Positions 53,111-62,224 of a stretch of 64,000 nucleotides of DNA are shown here, one piece after another. The stretch comes from Rhodopirellula sp. P2 (lineage in GTDB: Bacteria > Planctomycetota > Planctomycetia > Pirellulales > Pirellulaceae), in the NCBI RefSeq assembly GCF_028768465.1, contig NZ_CP118225.1:496001-560000 (forward strand). The letters run 5' to 3'. Made by a program: the position numbers and the translations under genes. The notes beneath the pieces were generated by a model, which was not told where the DNA came from, ran no database searches, and worked only from the letters and a program-made list of their open reading frames with translations. Each line of letters starts with the position of its first letter. The first letter of the stretch is position 1.

Positions 53111-55674
53111 GTGGCCGCTCCCGAGGTGCGATAGAAGCGATTACTCAACAATTGCTCGGCAAGAAACACGACCACGGCCAACAACATCATCGGTCCATGC
53201 AGAGACACCGGAGGCGAACCGCCCACGCGGCCCTGGATCGACAATCGTTCCCCAGAATCCGATGGCATCCATTGTTCGGCGCCGAATCGCTGGTCCATCT
53301 CCGTCGCGGACACGCGTTCGTTCTGCGACCAAACAGGATCCAAGTTCGTTGAATAGCCACCCCAGTAGTCGGGGCCACGCAAAAACGTCGTTCCAACTTC
53401 ATTCGTTTCGGGGAACACGCCGCCACGTTCGACCACGTCCACTTCGCTGACAACGGGTTCGCCGTCGAATGCACTTCCCGCTGCCATCGGTGGGTACAGT
53501 CGCACACTTGGTTCCGCCATTGCAGCAGTGGTGTTCTCCGCCGAATTCGAAGCAAGCTGAATCTGATTCGCCGCATCCTTCTCAGGAACCACGGCGGTCG
53601 CACCGACCAACACCGTCATGGCTTGGTCTGAAACTCCGGTCGCCCACTGCATCAGCCCACGCCAAGTGACAAACGCCGGCCAAGCGTCGGCGGCGGTGAA
53701 CATTTCGTTCCAGGAACGCGTTTTCTTGGACAATGCAGGCAAGGGGGTAGTGAGCACCGCGACGCGGCCTGAATTCCCGTTTGATTCATCGGACTCGATC
53801 GTGCGAGCCAGGATGGCAGGGTGCTGAGTCCCGGCGTAGCGGACCACCGTCTGCCAACCGGCATCCACATTGGGTTCGGTCTGCCAGTAGCGATGGACCG
53901 GAAAAGAACTCCACGGTGGCTGATCGTCCAACAAGGTCAGCGGTCGTAGGATCGGGTGCGAGGGCAGACGCTCTTCCCAAAACTCTCCCGGCGGAGGCAC
54001 ACGCCACGAGCGCACCCAATGCGGCAACAACCGATCCTTGGCTCCTGACACATCCGCTTGATCGCTTGACCGCGCCACGCCCAACACTTCCGTTGACGGT
54101 CCCATCATCATCACCACGCCTCCACCGCGGCCAGCCAAATCCATCAGCTGGTCGACGGTATTCTTTGTCAGTCCCGTTCCCGAAACGACCGCTTGAGATG
54201 CCGCGTCAATTTGGATCGGCGGGTCGATCATTGCCACCGCATCAATCAACTGCCAATCCACCGCCGACAAATCAGAGTAAGCCACCCCGGCAACACGAAA
54301 CCCAGCTCCGTCATCATCCGGTGCTTTGGGGGCTGTCAAAGCAAGGCCCAACTCGTTGCGTTCATCCGCGTGCTCACCCACCAACAGCACTCGCGGTGGG
54401 ACGGGAATGGTGAGTGTCAAAAAACGTCGATCGTCCCAACCAAACGCGTCGTCTCCCACCAGCTCAACCACCGCGTGATGAGTTCCCAAATCCAAGGGTG
54501 GCAACGTCAGAACCAATTCCACATTGGCTCCTGCGACAACCGTCGCGGAAGCTCGGTCCACCCCGCGAAGTTTGGGCAGCACCAACTCTCCGTCGCGAAT
54601 CACAGGCAGCGACGGATCGCGTTCATACAAACTCAACTGAACGGTCACGTTGAGTGATTGGTCCTCATTCGCCGATGACTCCAACCCGACCGAAACCGAA
54701 ATGGGAATCGCGACCCCCGGTGCAGGAGCCGCATCGATCAACTTGGGTGGCGACAAAAAACGATTGATCAAAGCCCCTTCTGAGGCACCTGCGTTGCCGT
54801 CGTCGCCAGCGTCGACTTGCAACATTGAAATCGCAACGTCTTCCGGTTGCATCGCGGGTGTTTGTGCAGAGGGCTTCCACGACGCCGCGTTCCAATCCGA
54901 AACCACCACCAATTGCTTGCCCGGCAAATCGCTGGAACGCAACAACTCGATCGCTGCATCCATGCGTTCCTGCACTGGCAGCGGGTTGGCCAACGGTTTC
55001 ATCTGCGACAAACGCAATCGCGCCGAAGCGGCATCCAGCGCAAACCCCATCGGTGTCGCGGAACGGTCCAGCACGGCCAAACGACTTCCCTCGGGCAAAC
55101 GTTCAATCACCGTCGCGGCTTCGCGAATCGCTTGGTCCAGCCGACGGGACTTCGTTCCCTCCGAACTTGCGATCATTCGCTCGGACGAAGGCCCATTGTC
55201 GATCAGCAACGCCATCGCGACCGGTTGCGTGTTTCCTTCGGACAGTTCACCCGATGTCGCCCACGTTCGCGTCCCCAGAAACAACGACGCGAGCAACGCG
55301 ACCAATCCCGCCACCGCCACACCAATGGCCAACGACCGTCCCATCCCGCGGGCAACCGCGACGCTGGCCAGGATCAAAAAACCGACTCCGGTCAGCCCCA
55401 TCAAACCGACCGTCCACCAAGTCGAGGAAAGCGCCGAGTCAATGTGCGGGCGAGCCAGAGCGACCGCCAACGCGATGACCGCCAACACACGGAGCGCCAG
55501 CAACCACCAACGGCGGATTCGCAGCCGACTTCGTTGCGAACTCAGCTTGGGACGCAGAAACTGAACGCCTGGAAACACAACGCGTTGCGGTTCACGGCGA
55601 GCCAACAAGTGCAATGCAATCGGCACCACCGCGGCCAGCGTTCCGAGAATCAACGTCGCGTTAAAAAACGTCAC
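53107..55674 (-). CDS. BatA-like membrane protein with N-terminal double-TM domain
   Basis: 855 residues. The start PIALHLLARREPQRVVFPGVQFLRP and the second helix are the BatA/aerotolerance N-terminal domain. Two more helices follow near residues 90-135, then a VWA-like domain whose MIDAS reads DNGPSS and so may not bind metal. A large periplasmic part and a C-terminal helix (MLLAVVVFLAEQLLS) complete it. It overlaps both neighbours by 4 bases, so it is translationally coupled with the VWA partner. Function is unknown; the pair may form a membrane complex. Confidence 0.8.
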   Translation of the reverse strand: MTFFNATLILGTLAAVVPIALHLLARREPQRVVFPGVQFLRPKLSSQRSRLRIRRWWLLALRVLAVIALAVALARPHIDSALSSTWWTVGLMGLTGVGFLILASVAVARGMGRSLAIGVAVAGLVALLASLFLGTRTWATSGELSEGNTQPVAMALLIDNGPSSERMIASSEGTKSRRLDQAIREAATVIERLPEGSRLAVLDRSATPMGFALDAASARLRLSQMKPLANPLPVQERMDAAIELLRSSDLPGKQLVVVSDWNAASWKPSAQTPAMQPEDVAISMLQVDAGDDGNAGASEGALINRFLSPPKLIDAAPAPGVAIPISVSVGLESSANEDQSLNVTVQLSLYERDPSLPVIRDGELVLPKLRGVDRASATVVAGANVELVLTLPPLDLGTHHAVVELVGDDAFGWDDRRFLTLTIPVPPRVLLVGEHADERNELGLALTAPKAPDDDGAGFRVAGVAYSDLSAVDWQLIDAVAMIDPPIQIDAASQAVVSGTGLTKNTVDQLMDLAGRGGGVVMMMGPSTEVLGVARSSDQADVSGAKDRLLPHWVRSWRVPPPGEFWEERLPSHPILRPLTLLDDQPPWSSFPVHRYWQTEPNVDAGWQTVVRYAGTQHPAILARTIESDESNGNSGRVAVLTTPLPALSKKTRSWNEMFTAADAWPAFVTWRGLMQWATGVSDQAMTVLVGATAVVPEKDAANQIQLASNSAENTTAAMAEPSVRLYPPMAAGSAFDGEPVVSEVDVVERGGVFPETNEVGTTFLRGPDYWGGYSTNLDPVWSQNERVSATEMDQRFGAEQWMPSDSGERLSIQGRVGGSPPVSLHGPMMLLAVVVFLAEQLLSNRFYRTSGAAT

Positions 55675-56477
55675 TTGCGATCCGTCAAATTAAGAATCCA
55701 TTCGGCCAACTCATCCAGAGTACCCGCCTCGATGGTGTGCGGTCCCTGAAACGCGCGGAAGTCCCACTCCTCGGCTTCCTCGTGCAAGGTGTCCGCCAAC
55801 GTTGCAGCACTCGAAAACGGCAGGATTTGGTCCAACGTTCCGTGCGACTGCAGAACTCGCGTCGTTTTCAAACGCCCGCCTCCTGACTTCGACGCTGCCT
55901 CGCGCCACTGCGGGCCACACACCAATGTACCGGAGAATTGCACCAGAACATTCGGGGGAGGGATGTCGCCGGTCAACGCCGCGTTCATGCTCACCATCGC
56001 GCCTTGCGAAAACCCGCCCAAGACATACGGTCGTGGCGACTCAGCCGTGCCTGACTGCTCGTTGGATCCAGCCGGCGGATCGGCTGGCATGCTGCTCAAG
56101 ACCGCACGAACTGTCGACACCAATTGGTCACTGGCGGAATCGATTCCGGGAGGCGTTTGGTCGTGCAACTGGTCAAACTGGGAGGTCTGCAAAAGTTGCT
56201 GGAGCGATGCCATGTTCAGTGGCCACCACGCTCGACCGCCCGGCATGCCCTGGTCGGCCAAGTCACCGGGTGCAACGGGATACACAAACCGAACCGCTTT
56301 GGCGGCGTCACCCAGTTTGCTGACCAGGTAATCCGTCAAACCGACCAAGTCGTCGCCGGGGGCTCCGTAACCATGACAGAGAATGACCGGTAACCAGGGC
56401 TCATCCGAGCCATCGACCACGGTGCACGCGAGCTCACCAAATTCGGACGCGTGAAAAGATTGTTTGGGAGTGTTCAT
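55671..56477 (-). CDS. Phospholipase/carboxylesterase-family hydrolase
   Basis: 268 residues from ATG at 56477. The family motifs are VILCHGYGAPGDDLVGL at the oxyanion site, the nucleophile elbow GGFSQGAMVSMNAAL near residue 160, and the acid and His in HGTLDQILPF and GPHTIE. The fold is that of small carboxylesterases (YpfH/EstB type). It is the first gene of the overlapping operon with the BatA and VWA genes, although it has no obvious link to them in function. Confidence 0.85.
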   Translation of the reverse strand: MNTPKQSFHASEFGELACTVVDGSDEPWLPVILCHGYGAPGDDLVGLTDYLVSKLGDAAKAVRFVYPVAPGDLADQGMPGGRAWWPLNMASLQQLLQTSQFDQLHDQTPPGIDSASDQLVSTVRAVLSSMPADPPAGSNEQSGTAESPRPYVLGGFSQGAMVSMNAALTGDIPPPNVLVQFSGTLVCGPQWREAASKSGGGRLKTTRVLQSHGTLDQILPFSSAATLADTLHEEAEEWDFRAFQGPHTIEAGTLDELAEWILNLTDRK

Positions 56478-56526
56478 GCCTCCCAAGATAGTGCGTGGGC
56501 GGTGGTTGAGTCAGCCCAGACCCGAT

Positions 56527-56627
56527 CGAGCCATTGCCCCAATTGTTCCCCCGAGTCCCCGCGGAATGACTGTCTCGAATCATTCCCCGATTCACTCGCA
56601 ACCAAGAACAATTGGGACAATGGCTCG
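56527..56627. repeat. Inverted repeat with long spacer
   Basis: CGAGCCATTGCCCCAATTGTTC at 56527-56548 pairs with GAACAATTGGGACAATGGCTCG at 56606-56627 with one mismatch and a 57-base loop. It sits after the sigma-54 regulator gene and before the esterase operon, and has the form of a dispersed palindromic repeat. Confidence 0.7.
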
Positions 56628-56665
56628 ACGCCGTCCCCACCGTCACCGGGCTTGCTCGATTCGAC

Positions 56666-58687
56666 TCACGAGCCGGACGTTGGCATTCCGAGTTGACGCA
56701 TCTTGCGATACAGGTTGGATCGATGCAGCCCGAGCTTGCCAGCCGCTTCGGTCATGTTGCCGCCGCAAGAAGCAATCAAACGCTCGATGTGCTGAATCTG
56801 GAACTCCCGCGTGGCCGAGTTCAAATTGCCGTCCACATCCTCCATCATCGGCATGACCGCCGTCGAACGAGTTGCCGAGGGCGACATCATCAAATCATCC
56901 GCTCGAACCACATCGGTTGTTGTCAGATAACAAATTCGTTCGACCGTGTTGCGAAGTTCCCGCACATTGCCTGGCCAATCATGCGACAGCATCGCGTCGC
57001 GAGCACAGGGAGCAAATGTTGGCACCGCTCGACCAATTTGCCGGCAGAAGTCAACCAAGAAATGCTCGGCCAACTCCATCACGTCTTCGCCCCGCCGCGA
57101 CAACGGCGGCAATGTCAGCGAAACAACATTCAACCGGAAGAACAAATCTTCGCGGAAGCGTTTGGTGGAAATCAGCTCCTGCAGCGGTTGGTTGGTCGCC
57201 GCGATCACGCGAACATCCACCGGGATCGAGCGAGACCCACCGACGCGGACCACGACCTTTTCTTCCAAAACCCGCAGCAACTTGGCTTGCCCGCCAGCGC
57301 TCATGTCGCCGACTTCGTCCAAGAACAACGTGCCGCCGTTGGCCAGTTCAAACTTGCCAACACGAGTGTCCGAGGCGTCCGTGAACGCACCTTTCTCGTG
57401 ACCAAACAGTTCGCTTTCCAGCAACGTCTCAACCAAAGCCGCGCAGTTGACGGCGACGAACGGTCCGTTGCGACGTTCGCTCTGATAATGAATGTGCTGG
57501 GCCAACACCTCTTTGCCCGTTCCGTTGCTGCCCAACACCAGAACGCTGAGATCGGTGGGCGCCACCTTGGTGGCGTTGCGGCGGATCTCCTGGATGGAAT
57601 GGTGGTTGCCAATCAGCGGTTTGGACAGGGCCGCCTGCTCGACCAACCGGTCTCGCGTTTCCGTCAGATGCGTTCGCGTTCGATAGGAATCAATCGCAAT
57701 CGAAGCGTGCATCGCCAATTCGGTCAGCGTCCGAACGTCCGCTGCATCGAAGCTCTCGTTGCGGTGATCCCCGGGTCGAGCGTTGATGCCCTCAAAAACG
57801 CCAATCACTTGATCGCGAGCGTTGACCATCGGGACGGCCAGCAACGACCGTGTCGTGAAATTCTGAGCTTGATCGATTCGTCGGTTGACGCGGCCTTCGT
57901 CGGTTCCCCCGGCCGACCACCAGCGAGGGCTGCCGCTGTGCAAGGCTTCGCCGACGATCCCCGCGTTGTCTTCGACCTCGAGCACACCGCCTTCGATTCC
58001 GGTCGCCGGCCGGCCGATCAGCTTCTTGGTGCGTTTGTCCCATAGAAAGATGGTGGCTCGTTCGCAGTTCAACACTTCGCAAGCGCAGTCAGCCATGGAC
58101 GCCAGCAATTTCTCGTCGCTGTCCAGCTGCTGCCACACAGCCGCGTGCTGCAACATTTTGGAGGTCTGCCACAACCGGCGAGCGTCGTTTTGATGATTGC
58201 GTTGCAACCACAAAAAACGGCCCAAGGCAGTCGCCAGCATTGCCAGGGTGCTGGCCTCAGCCGGTCTGCCATCCACCGACAACACGATCGCATCGCTGCC
58301 GACGCCGGGCAAAAGCTCTGGGCTCGACGAAACCGCAGATCCGCCCGAGCCAGCCGCAGCCGAGCAAGCCACGGACGCACTCGTCGTGTCGCTGCCCGGA
58401 GCAACCTGAACTCCCACCGCCGCGAAGCCCTCGGCCGTGACGGTTTGATCGTCTGCCACCGCTTGGCTGGCCAAAGATTCCGCCTCGCTCCAGCGATCAC
58501 CCGTCCAAAACGTGGGCTGCCAGCGATCCTGAATTTGGCTGACGATCCCGCCGCGCAAAGTCGCCCGATTCCCAACCAGCCCCAGCAGACCGGGCATGAA
58601 CGATGACAGGACACTGGTGTGCGTCATCGAGCCCTCCGAAGAGGTGGGGGAAGCGAGTGAGGGCGATGCCGTGTGCGACCGGTCCAT
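56666..58687 (-). CDS. Sigma-54-dependent transcriptional activator (GAF-AAA-Fis)
   Basis: About 673 residues from ATG at 58687; 58732 and 58627 are other possible starts. An N-terminal FHA-like or unassigned region is followed by a GAF domain (about 200-350, CACEVLNCERATIFLWDKR...LLAVPMVN). The AAA+ domain shows Walker A GSNGTGKE, the L1 loop GAFTDA in place of GAFTGA, Walker B GGTLFLDEVGDM, and the sensor and arginine-finger region RFREDLFFRLNVV. A Fis-type helix-turn-helix ends it (GNMTEAAGKLGLHRSNLYRKM). No receiver domain is present, so the signal is probably bound by GAF. It is divergent from fabI. Confidence 0.88.
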   Translation of the reverse strand: MDRSHTASPSLASPTSSEGSMTHTSVLSSFMPGLLGLVGNRATLRGGIVSQIQDRWQPTFWTGDRWSEAESLASQAVADDQTVTAEGFAAVGVQVAPGSDTTSASVACSAAAGSGGSAVSSSPELLPGVGSDAIVLSVDGRPAEASTLAMLATALGRFLWLQRNHQNDARRLWQTSKMLQHAAVWQQLDSDEKLLASMADCACEVLNCERATIFLWDKRTKKLIGRPATGIEGGVLEVEDNAGIVGEALHSGSPRWWSAGGTDEGRVNRRIDQAQNFTTRSLLAVPMVNARDQVIGVFEGINARPGDHRNESFDAADVRTLTELAMHASIAIDSYRTRTHLTETRDRLVEQAALSKPLIGNHHSIQEIRRNATKVAPTDLSVLVLGSNGTGKEVLAQHIHYQSERRNGPFVAVNCAALVETLLESELFGHEKGAFTDASDTRVGKFELANGGTLFLDEVGDMSAGGQAKLLRVLEEKVVVRVGGSRSIPVDVRVIAATNQPLQELISTKRFREDLFFRLNVVSLTLPPLSRRGEDVMELAEHFLVDFCRQIGRAVPTFAPCARDAMLSHDWPGNVRELRNTVERICYLTTTDVVRADDLMMSPSATRSTAVMPMMEDVDGNLNSATREFQIQHIERLIASCGGNMTEAAGKLGLHRSNLYRKMRQLGMPTSGS

Positions 58688-58825
58688 GGTTGAAGGTGCT
58701 TTGACAATAGTGGGGGATGAGTAACCAATCACGCGTCGGTGTCCCAGTTAAGAACGTCGGCTTGTCGGTCTTGGAAACCGCCGCGATGATGTTCACCGTC
58801 GGACAATCAAATAGAACTAAGCCGA

Positions 58826-58830
58826 AAAGG
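58826..58830 (+). promoter_or_regulatory. Ribosome binding site of fabI
   Basis: AAAGG lies 6 bases before ATG at 58837. It decides this start over the ATG at 58717, which would add 40 residues absent from FabI. Confidence 0.55.
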
Positions 58831-58836
58831 TTGAAG

Positions 58837-59661
58837 ATGCAATTCGAAGGTAAAAAAGGCCTGATCATCGGGGTCGCCAATGACCATTCGATCGCGTGGG
58901 CGATCGCTCAAGAAATCCTGAAACAAGGCGGCAAATGCGGTTTCACGCACCTTCCCGACCGAGCGGACGACGAAAAGCGACGCAATCGACGCCGTGTCTC
59001 CAAATTGACGGATCTGGAAGACAATGCCGAATTCCTCCTACCCATGGACGCGAATAACGACGACGACATCCGCACCGTTTTTGAGCACACCGAGAAAACC
59101 TTCGGAAAAATTGACTTCCTGCTGCATTCAATCGCCTTCGCAGACCGCGACGATTTGGGCCGCGAAACGATGCACACCTCGCGTGCCGGCTTCAAATTGG
59201 CCATGGAAGCCAGCGTTTTTTCACTGCTGGCCGTCACCGCCGCCGCGGAACCCATCATGAATCCGGGCGGTTCCGTGCTGACCATGACCTACTACGGCGG
59301 CGAAAAGTGCGTCCCCGGCTACAACGTCATGGGCGTCTGCAAAGCCGCTCTGGACGCCTCGATGCGTTACCTGGCGTTTGACATGGGTGCCCGCGGCGTC
59401 CGCGTCAACGCCCTGTCCGCCGGCCCCATCCGCACCCTGGCCGGACGTGCCGCGGGTGTCGAAGAAATGCTGACCATGTACGAACACATGGCACCGATGG
59501 GCCGCAACGTGACTCACGAAGAAGTCGGAAAATCCGGTGCGTTCCTGCTGAGCGATGCCAGCTCCGGAATCAGCGGCGAAATCCTGCACGTGGACGGTGG
59601 TTACAACGCCATGGGCAGCCCCGGACGCTTGCTCGACGAAATCAAAAAGCAAACCAAGTAG
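58837..59661 (+). CDS. fabI: Enoyl-[acyl-carrier-protein] reductase
   Basis: 274 residues from ATG at 58837. It reduces the trans-2 double bond in each cycle of type II fatty acid synthesis using NADH. The nucleotide motif is GLIIGVANDHSIAW, the FabI-specific HSIAFADR segment follows, and the catalytic Y-x6-K is YNVMGVCK near residue 167. SAGPIRTLAGRA and the end ILHVDGGYNAMG complete the family pattern. Its TAG stop is also the first TAG of a long heptanucleotide array. Confidence 0.95.
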   Translation: MQFEGKKGLIIGVANDHSIAWAIAQEILKQGGKCGFTHLPDRADDEKRRNRRRVSKLTDLEDNAEFLLPMDANNDDDIRTVFEHTEKTFGKIDFLLHSIAFADRDDLGRETMHTSRAGFKLAMEASVFSLLAVTAAAEPIMNPGGSVLTMTYYGGEKCVPGYNVMGVCKAALDASMRYLAFDMGARGVRVNALSAGPIRTLAGRAAGVEEMLTMYEHMAPMGRNVTHEEVGKSGAFLLSDASSGISGEILHVDGGYNAMGSPGRLLDEIKKQTK

Positions 59662-59907
59662 CTCCTAGCTCCTAGCTCCTAGCTCCTAGCTCCTAGCTCC
59701 TAGCTCCTAGCTCCTAGCTCCTAGCTCCTAGCTCCTAGCTCCTAGCTCCTAGCTCCTAGCTCCTAGCTCCTAGCTCCTAGCTCCTAGCTCCTAGCTCCTA
59801 GCTCCTAGCTCCTGGCTCCTGGCTCCTGGCTCCTGGCTCCTGGCTCCTGGCTCCTGGCTAACTGCTAACTGCTAACTGCTAATTGCTAATTGCTAATTGC
59901 TAATTTC
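59659..59907. repeat. Heptanucleotide tandem array downstream of fabI
   Basis: TAGCTCC is repeated 22 times without error from 59659 to 59812, then TGGCTCC six times to 59854, then after TGGC come TAACTGC three times (59859-59879) and TAATTGC three times (59880-59900), ending TAATTTC. The first unit contains the fabI stop codon. The array fills almost the whole gap to the redoxin gene. The graded blocks suggest repeated slippage events. Confidence 0.95.
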
Positions 59908-59921
59908 AACTCCTCATCCCC

Positions 59922-59926
59922 AAGGA
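59922..59926 (+). promoter_or_regulatory. Ribosome binding site of the redoxin gene
   Basis: AAGGA lies 6 bases before ATG at 59933 and supports that start. An earlier in-frame TTG at 59897 falls within the heptamer array and is unlikely. Confidence 0.55.
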
Positions 59927-59932
59927 CTTCCC

Positions 59933-60526
59933 ATGGTTCGCACCGCTTCGACGATGATGCCACTGGGCACTGTCGCCCCTGACTTTTCGCTGCCTGAAAC
60001 CGATGGCGGAACGGTCTCGCTCGCCGACTTCAAGGACCACAAAGCCTTGCTGGTCATTTTCCTCTGCAACCACTGCCCGTACGTCAAACACGTCGCCGAG
60101 CAGCTCAAGTTGCTGACCGATGAGTACATGCAGCATGGAGTCGGCGTCGTCGGCATCAACAGCAATGACATTGCGAAATACGCCGACGATGACTTCGATG
60201 CCATGAAGGCTGAAAAGGAATCCCGTGGCTATGGGTTTCCGTATGCCTTGGACGAAGACCAATCGGTCGCCATCGCCTATGGAGCCGCTTGCACGCCGGA
60301 CTTTTTCTTGTTCGACGCTGATCACAAACTGACCTATCGCGGCCAGCTCGATGCCAGCCGTCCCAAGTCTGACCTGCCGGTCACCGGCGCGGACCTGCGT
60401 GCGGCACTCGACGAAACCATCGCGGGCCGCTCGCCCAAAGCCGAGCAACGACCTTCGATCGGTTGCAACATCAAGTGGAAAGAAGGCAACGAGCCGACTT
60501 ACTTCGATCCCAACGGCACCGCGTGA
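59933..60526 (+). CDS. Thioredoxin-fold redoxin (AhpC/TSA-like)
   Basis: 197 residues. The AhpC/TSA pattern is seen in LGTVAPDFSLPETDGGTVSLADF, then LLVIFLCNHCPYVKHVAEQLK, where the active-site Cys is in NHCPYVKH with no second Cys two residues later. GINSNDIAKYADDDFDAMK and the AACTPDFFLFDADHKLTYRGQLD strand with cis-Pro match the common thioredoxin-like family found beside many bacterial genes. A second Cys in IGCNIKW is near the end. It may be a one-Cys peroxidase or reductase. Confidence 0.85.
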   Translation: MVRTASTMMPLGTVAPDFSLPETDGGTVSLADFKDHKALLVIFLCNHCPYVKHVAEQLKLLTDEYMQHGVGVVGINSNDIAKYADDDFDAMKAEKESRGYGFPYALDEDQSVAIAYGAACTPDFFLFDADHKLTYRGQLDASRPKSDLPVTGADLRAALDETIAGRSPKAEQRPSIGCNIKWKEGNEPTYFDPNGTA

Positions 60527-60531
60527 ACTCA

Positions 60532-61938
60532 ATGACTCCCGGTACGCTTTTGAACGACGCCCAAGCCATGTTCTCGCATGGCGTCGAAGCGGTTCTGGGA
60601 GACCGACTGCTCATCGATGCAGTCTCCTTCGACGAGACCGCCATGGCGATCGCTGAGCACTCGATTCGCAAAGACTCTTTCGAGCGTGTGGTGGTCGTCG
60701 GTGCCGGCAAAGCCTCTGCGGCCATGGCCGCAGGTTTGTCGCAAGTCATCCGGAGCAACTTGACCACCGCTGGCGGCGAAGACTTTCCTGTCATCGGGCA
60801 TGTCAACGTGCCCGCAGGATGCCACCGCGACCTGCCCGGCATCACGATCCAAGAAGCTCGCCCGGCGGGAGTCAACGAGCCCACGATCGCCGCGATCGAA
60901 GGCACCGATCGGATCCTGCAACTGGTCGCCGACGCCGGACCTCGCGACCTGGTGATCGGCCTGATTTCGGGTGGCGGCAGTGCGCTGCTGTGTCGTCCAT
61001 CGCCCGGCATCTCGCTCGATGACAAACTGACCGTCACACGTTGGCTCAGCTCGCACGGCGCCGACATCGTGGCCCTCAACACCGTCCGCAAACACCTCAG
61101 CGAAGTCAAAGGCGGTGGACTTCTGCGAGCCAACCGGGCCGGACAGTTTCTGACTTTGGTACTGTCGGATGTCCTCGGCGATCCGCTCGACCTGATCGCC
61201 TCCGGCCCCACCGTGCCCGACTCTTCCACGGCGATCGATGCCTTGGGCGTCTTGGACCGTTTTGATCCCGACCACCAACTTCCCAGCCTCATTCGCGAAC
61301 ACCTGAAGCGGGCCGCCGACCATCCTGCGCCCTCCGTCGCCGCTGCCGACCATTCCACGTTCGTGCTCGGCAACAACGCCGTCGCCGTTGACGCAGCGGG
61401 AATCACCGCGGAAGCCCTGGGTTACAACCATGTCATGCATTGCCATCGCCAATCTGAAGGCGAGGCGGAGACCGTGGGCCGGCATTTGGCAGACCTCACG
61501 CTCACGATGCTGCAAGCTGACCCGGCCGTGCACCGACAAGACGCCTTCCTGAGCGGCGGCGAACCCACCGTCTCACTCGCCGACGCGTCGATCCGAGGCA
61601 TCGGAGGCCGCAACGGGCAACTGGTCCTGGCCGCCTACGCTCGACTCTTGGAACTGAATCTGTCCGACGACCAATGGTCTCGGCTAGCAATTCTTTCGGG
61701 CGGCACAGACGGCGAAGACGGCCCCAGCGACGCCGCGGGCGGCATGATCGACGGCAGCGTCCATCGGCGAATCACCGAGCTTGGACTCGACGTGCACGAC
61801 GCCATGCGACGCAACGATTCCCACAGCTTCCTCCGGCAAGTCGGCGGCTTGCTTCTGACTGGCCCCACCGGCACCAACGTCTGCGACATCCGGATCGCTT
61901 TGGTGGACCATCCGAAACACCGCCGCCATCAAACCTGA
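60532..61938 (+). CDS. Glycerate 2-kinase (GckA/TtuD, DUF4147 family)
   Basis: 468 residues from ATG at 60532; a GTG at 60523 overlapping the upstream stop is also possible. The MOFRL/DUF4147 layout is present: VVVVGAGKASAAMAAG near residue 55, GLISGGGSALLCRPSPGISLDDK, NTVRKHLSEVKGGGLLRA, VLSDVLGDPLDLIASGPTVPD, and the C-terminal MOFRL segment LAILSGGTDGEDGPSDAAGG...LLLTGPTGTNVCDI. It phosphorylates glycerate to 2-phosphoglycerate in the cytoplasm. It follows the redoxin gene closely and is probably co-transcribed. Confidence 0.9.
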   Translation: MTPGTLLNDAQAMFSHGVEAVLGDRLLIDAVSFDETAMAIAEHSIRKDSFERVVVVGAGKASAAMAAGLSQVIRSNLTTAGGEDFPVIGHVNVPAGCHRDLPGITIQEARPAGVNEPTIAAIEGTDRILQLVADAGPRDLVIGLISGGGSALLCRPSPGISLDDKLTVTRWLSSHGADIVALNTVRKHLSEVKGGGLLRANRAGQFLTLVLSDVLGDPLDLIASGPTVPDSSTAIDALGVLDRFDPDHQLPSLIREHLKRAADHPAPSVAAADHSTFVLGNNAVAVDAAGITAEALGYNHVMHCHRQSEGEAETVGRHLADLTLTMLQADPAVHRQDAFLSGGEPTVSLADASIRGIGGRNGQLVLAAYARLLELNLSDDQWSRLAILSGGTDGEDGPSDAAGGMIDGSVHRRITELGLDVHDAMRRNDSHSFLRQVGGLLLTGPTGTNVCDIRIALVDHPKHRRHQT

Positions 61939-62041
61939 CCCGATGCCCTGACTCGCCACTTGGCGTCCCTACCAGTCATCTGTTCCAAGTCGCCCGGATC
62001 GGTCACAATCAACCCTCAGGATGAGTCCGACTCATCCCCAC

Positions 62042-62115
62042 GCACCCGTGGCACAATTGGATAGCGCGTCGGCCTCCGAAGCCGAAGGTTGTGGGTTCGA
62101 ACCCCGCCGGGTGTA
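62042..62115 (+). tRNA. tRNA-Arg (anticodon CCG)
   Basis: 74 bases fold fully. The acceptor GCACCCG pairs with CGGGTGT (first pair G-U), the anticodon stem is TCGGC/GCCGA with loop CTCCGAA giving anticodon CCG, and the T arm is GTGGG-TTCGAAC-CCCGC. The D stem has one A-C mismatch. CCA is not encoded. A tyrosine recombinase gene starts 110 bases downstream, so the 3' end of this tRNA is the likely attachment site of an integrated element. Confidence 0.92.
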
Positions 62116-62224
62116 TTGGCAGAAAACACCGTGATTCGTTGACAAAACGATTACCTGCCGCTGTTGGCAGAGCACACTTTTGCAAGTCTTCTTGTGGGTA
62201 AATACCCGCAAGGCATTGAAAGTG

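Noticed and set aside
59659..59907. Possible CRISPR or phase-variable coding repeat
   Set aside because: The heptamers are contiguous without spacers and contain stop codons from the first unit, so they cannot be translated as part of fabI.
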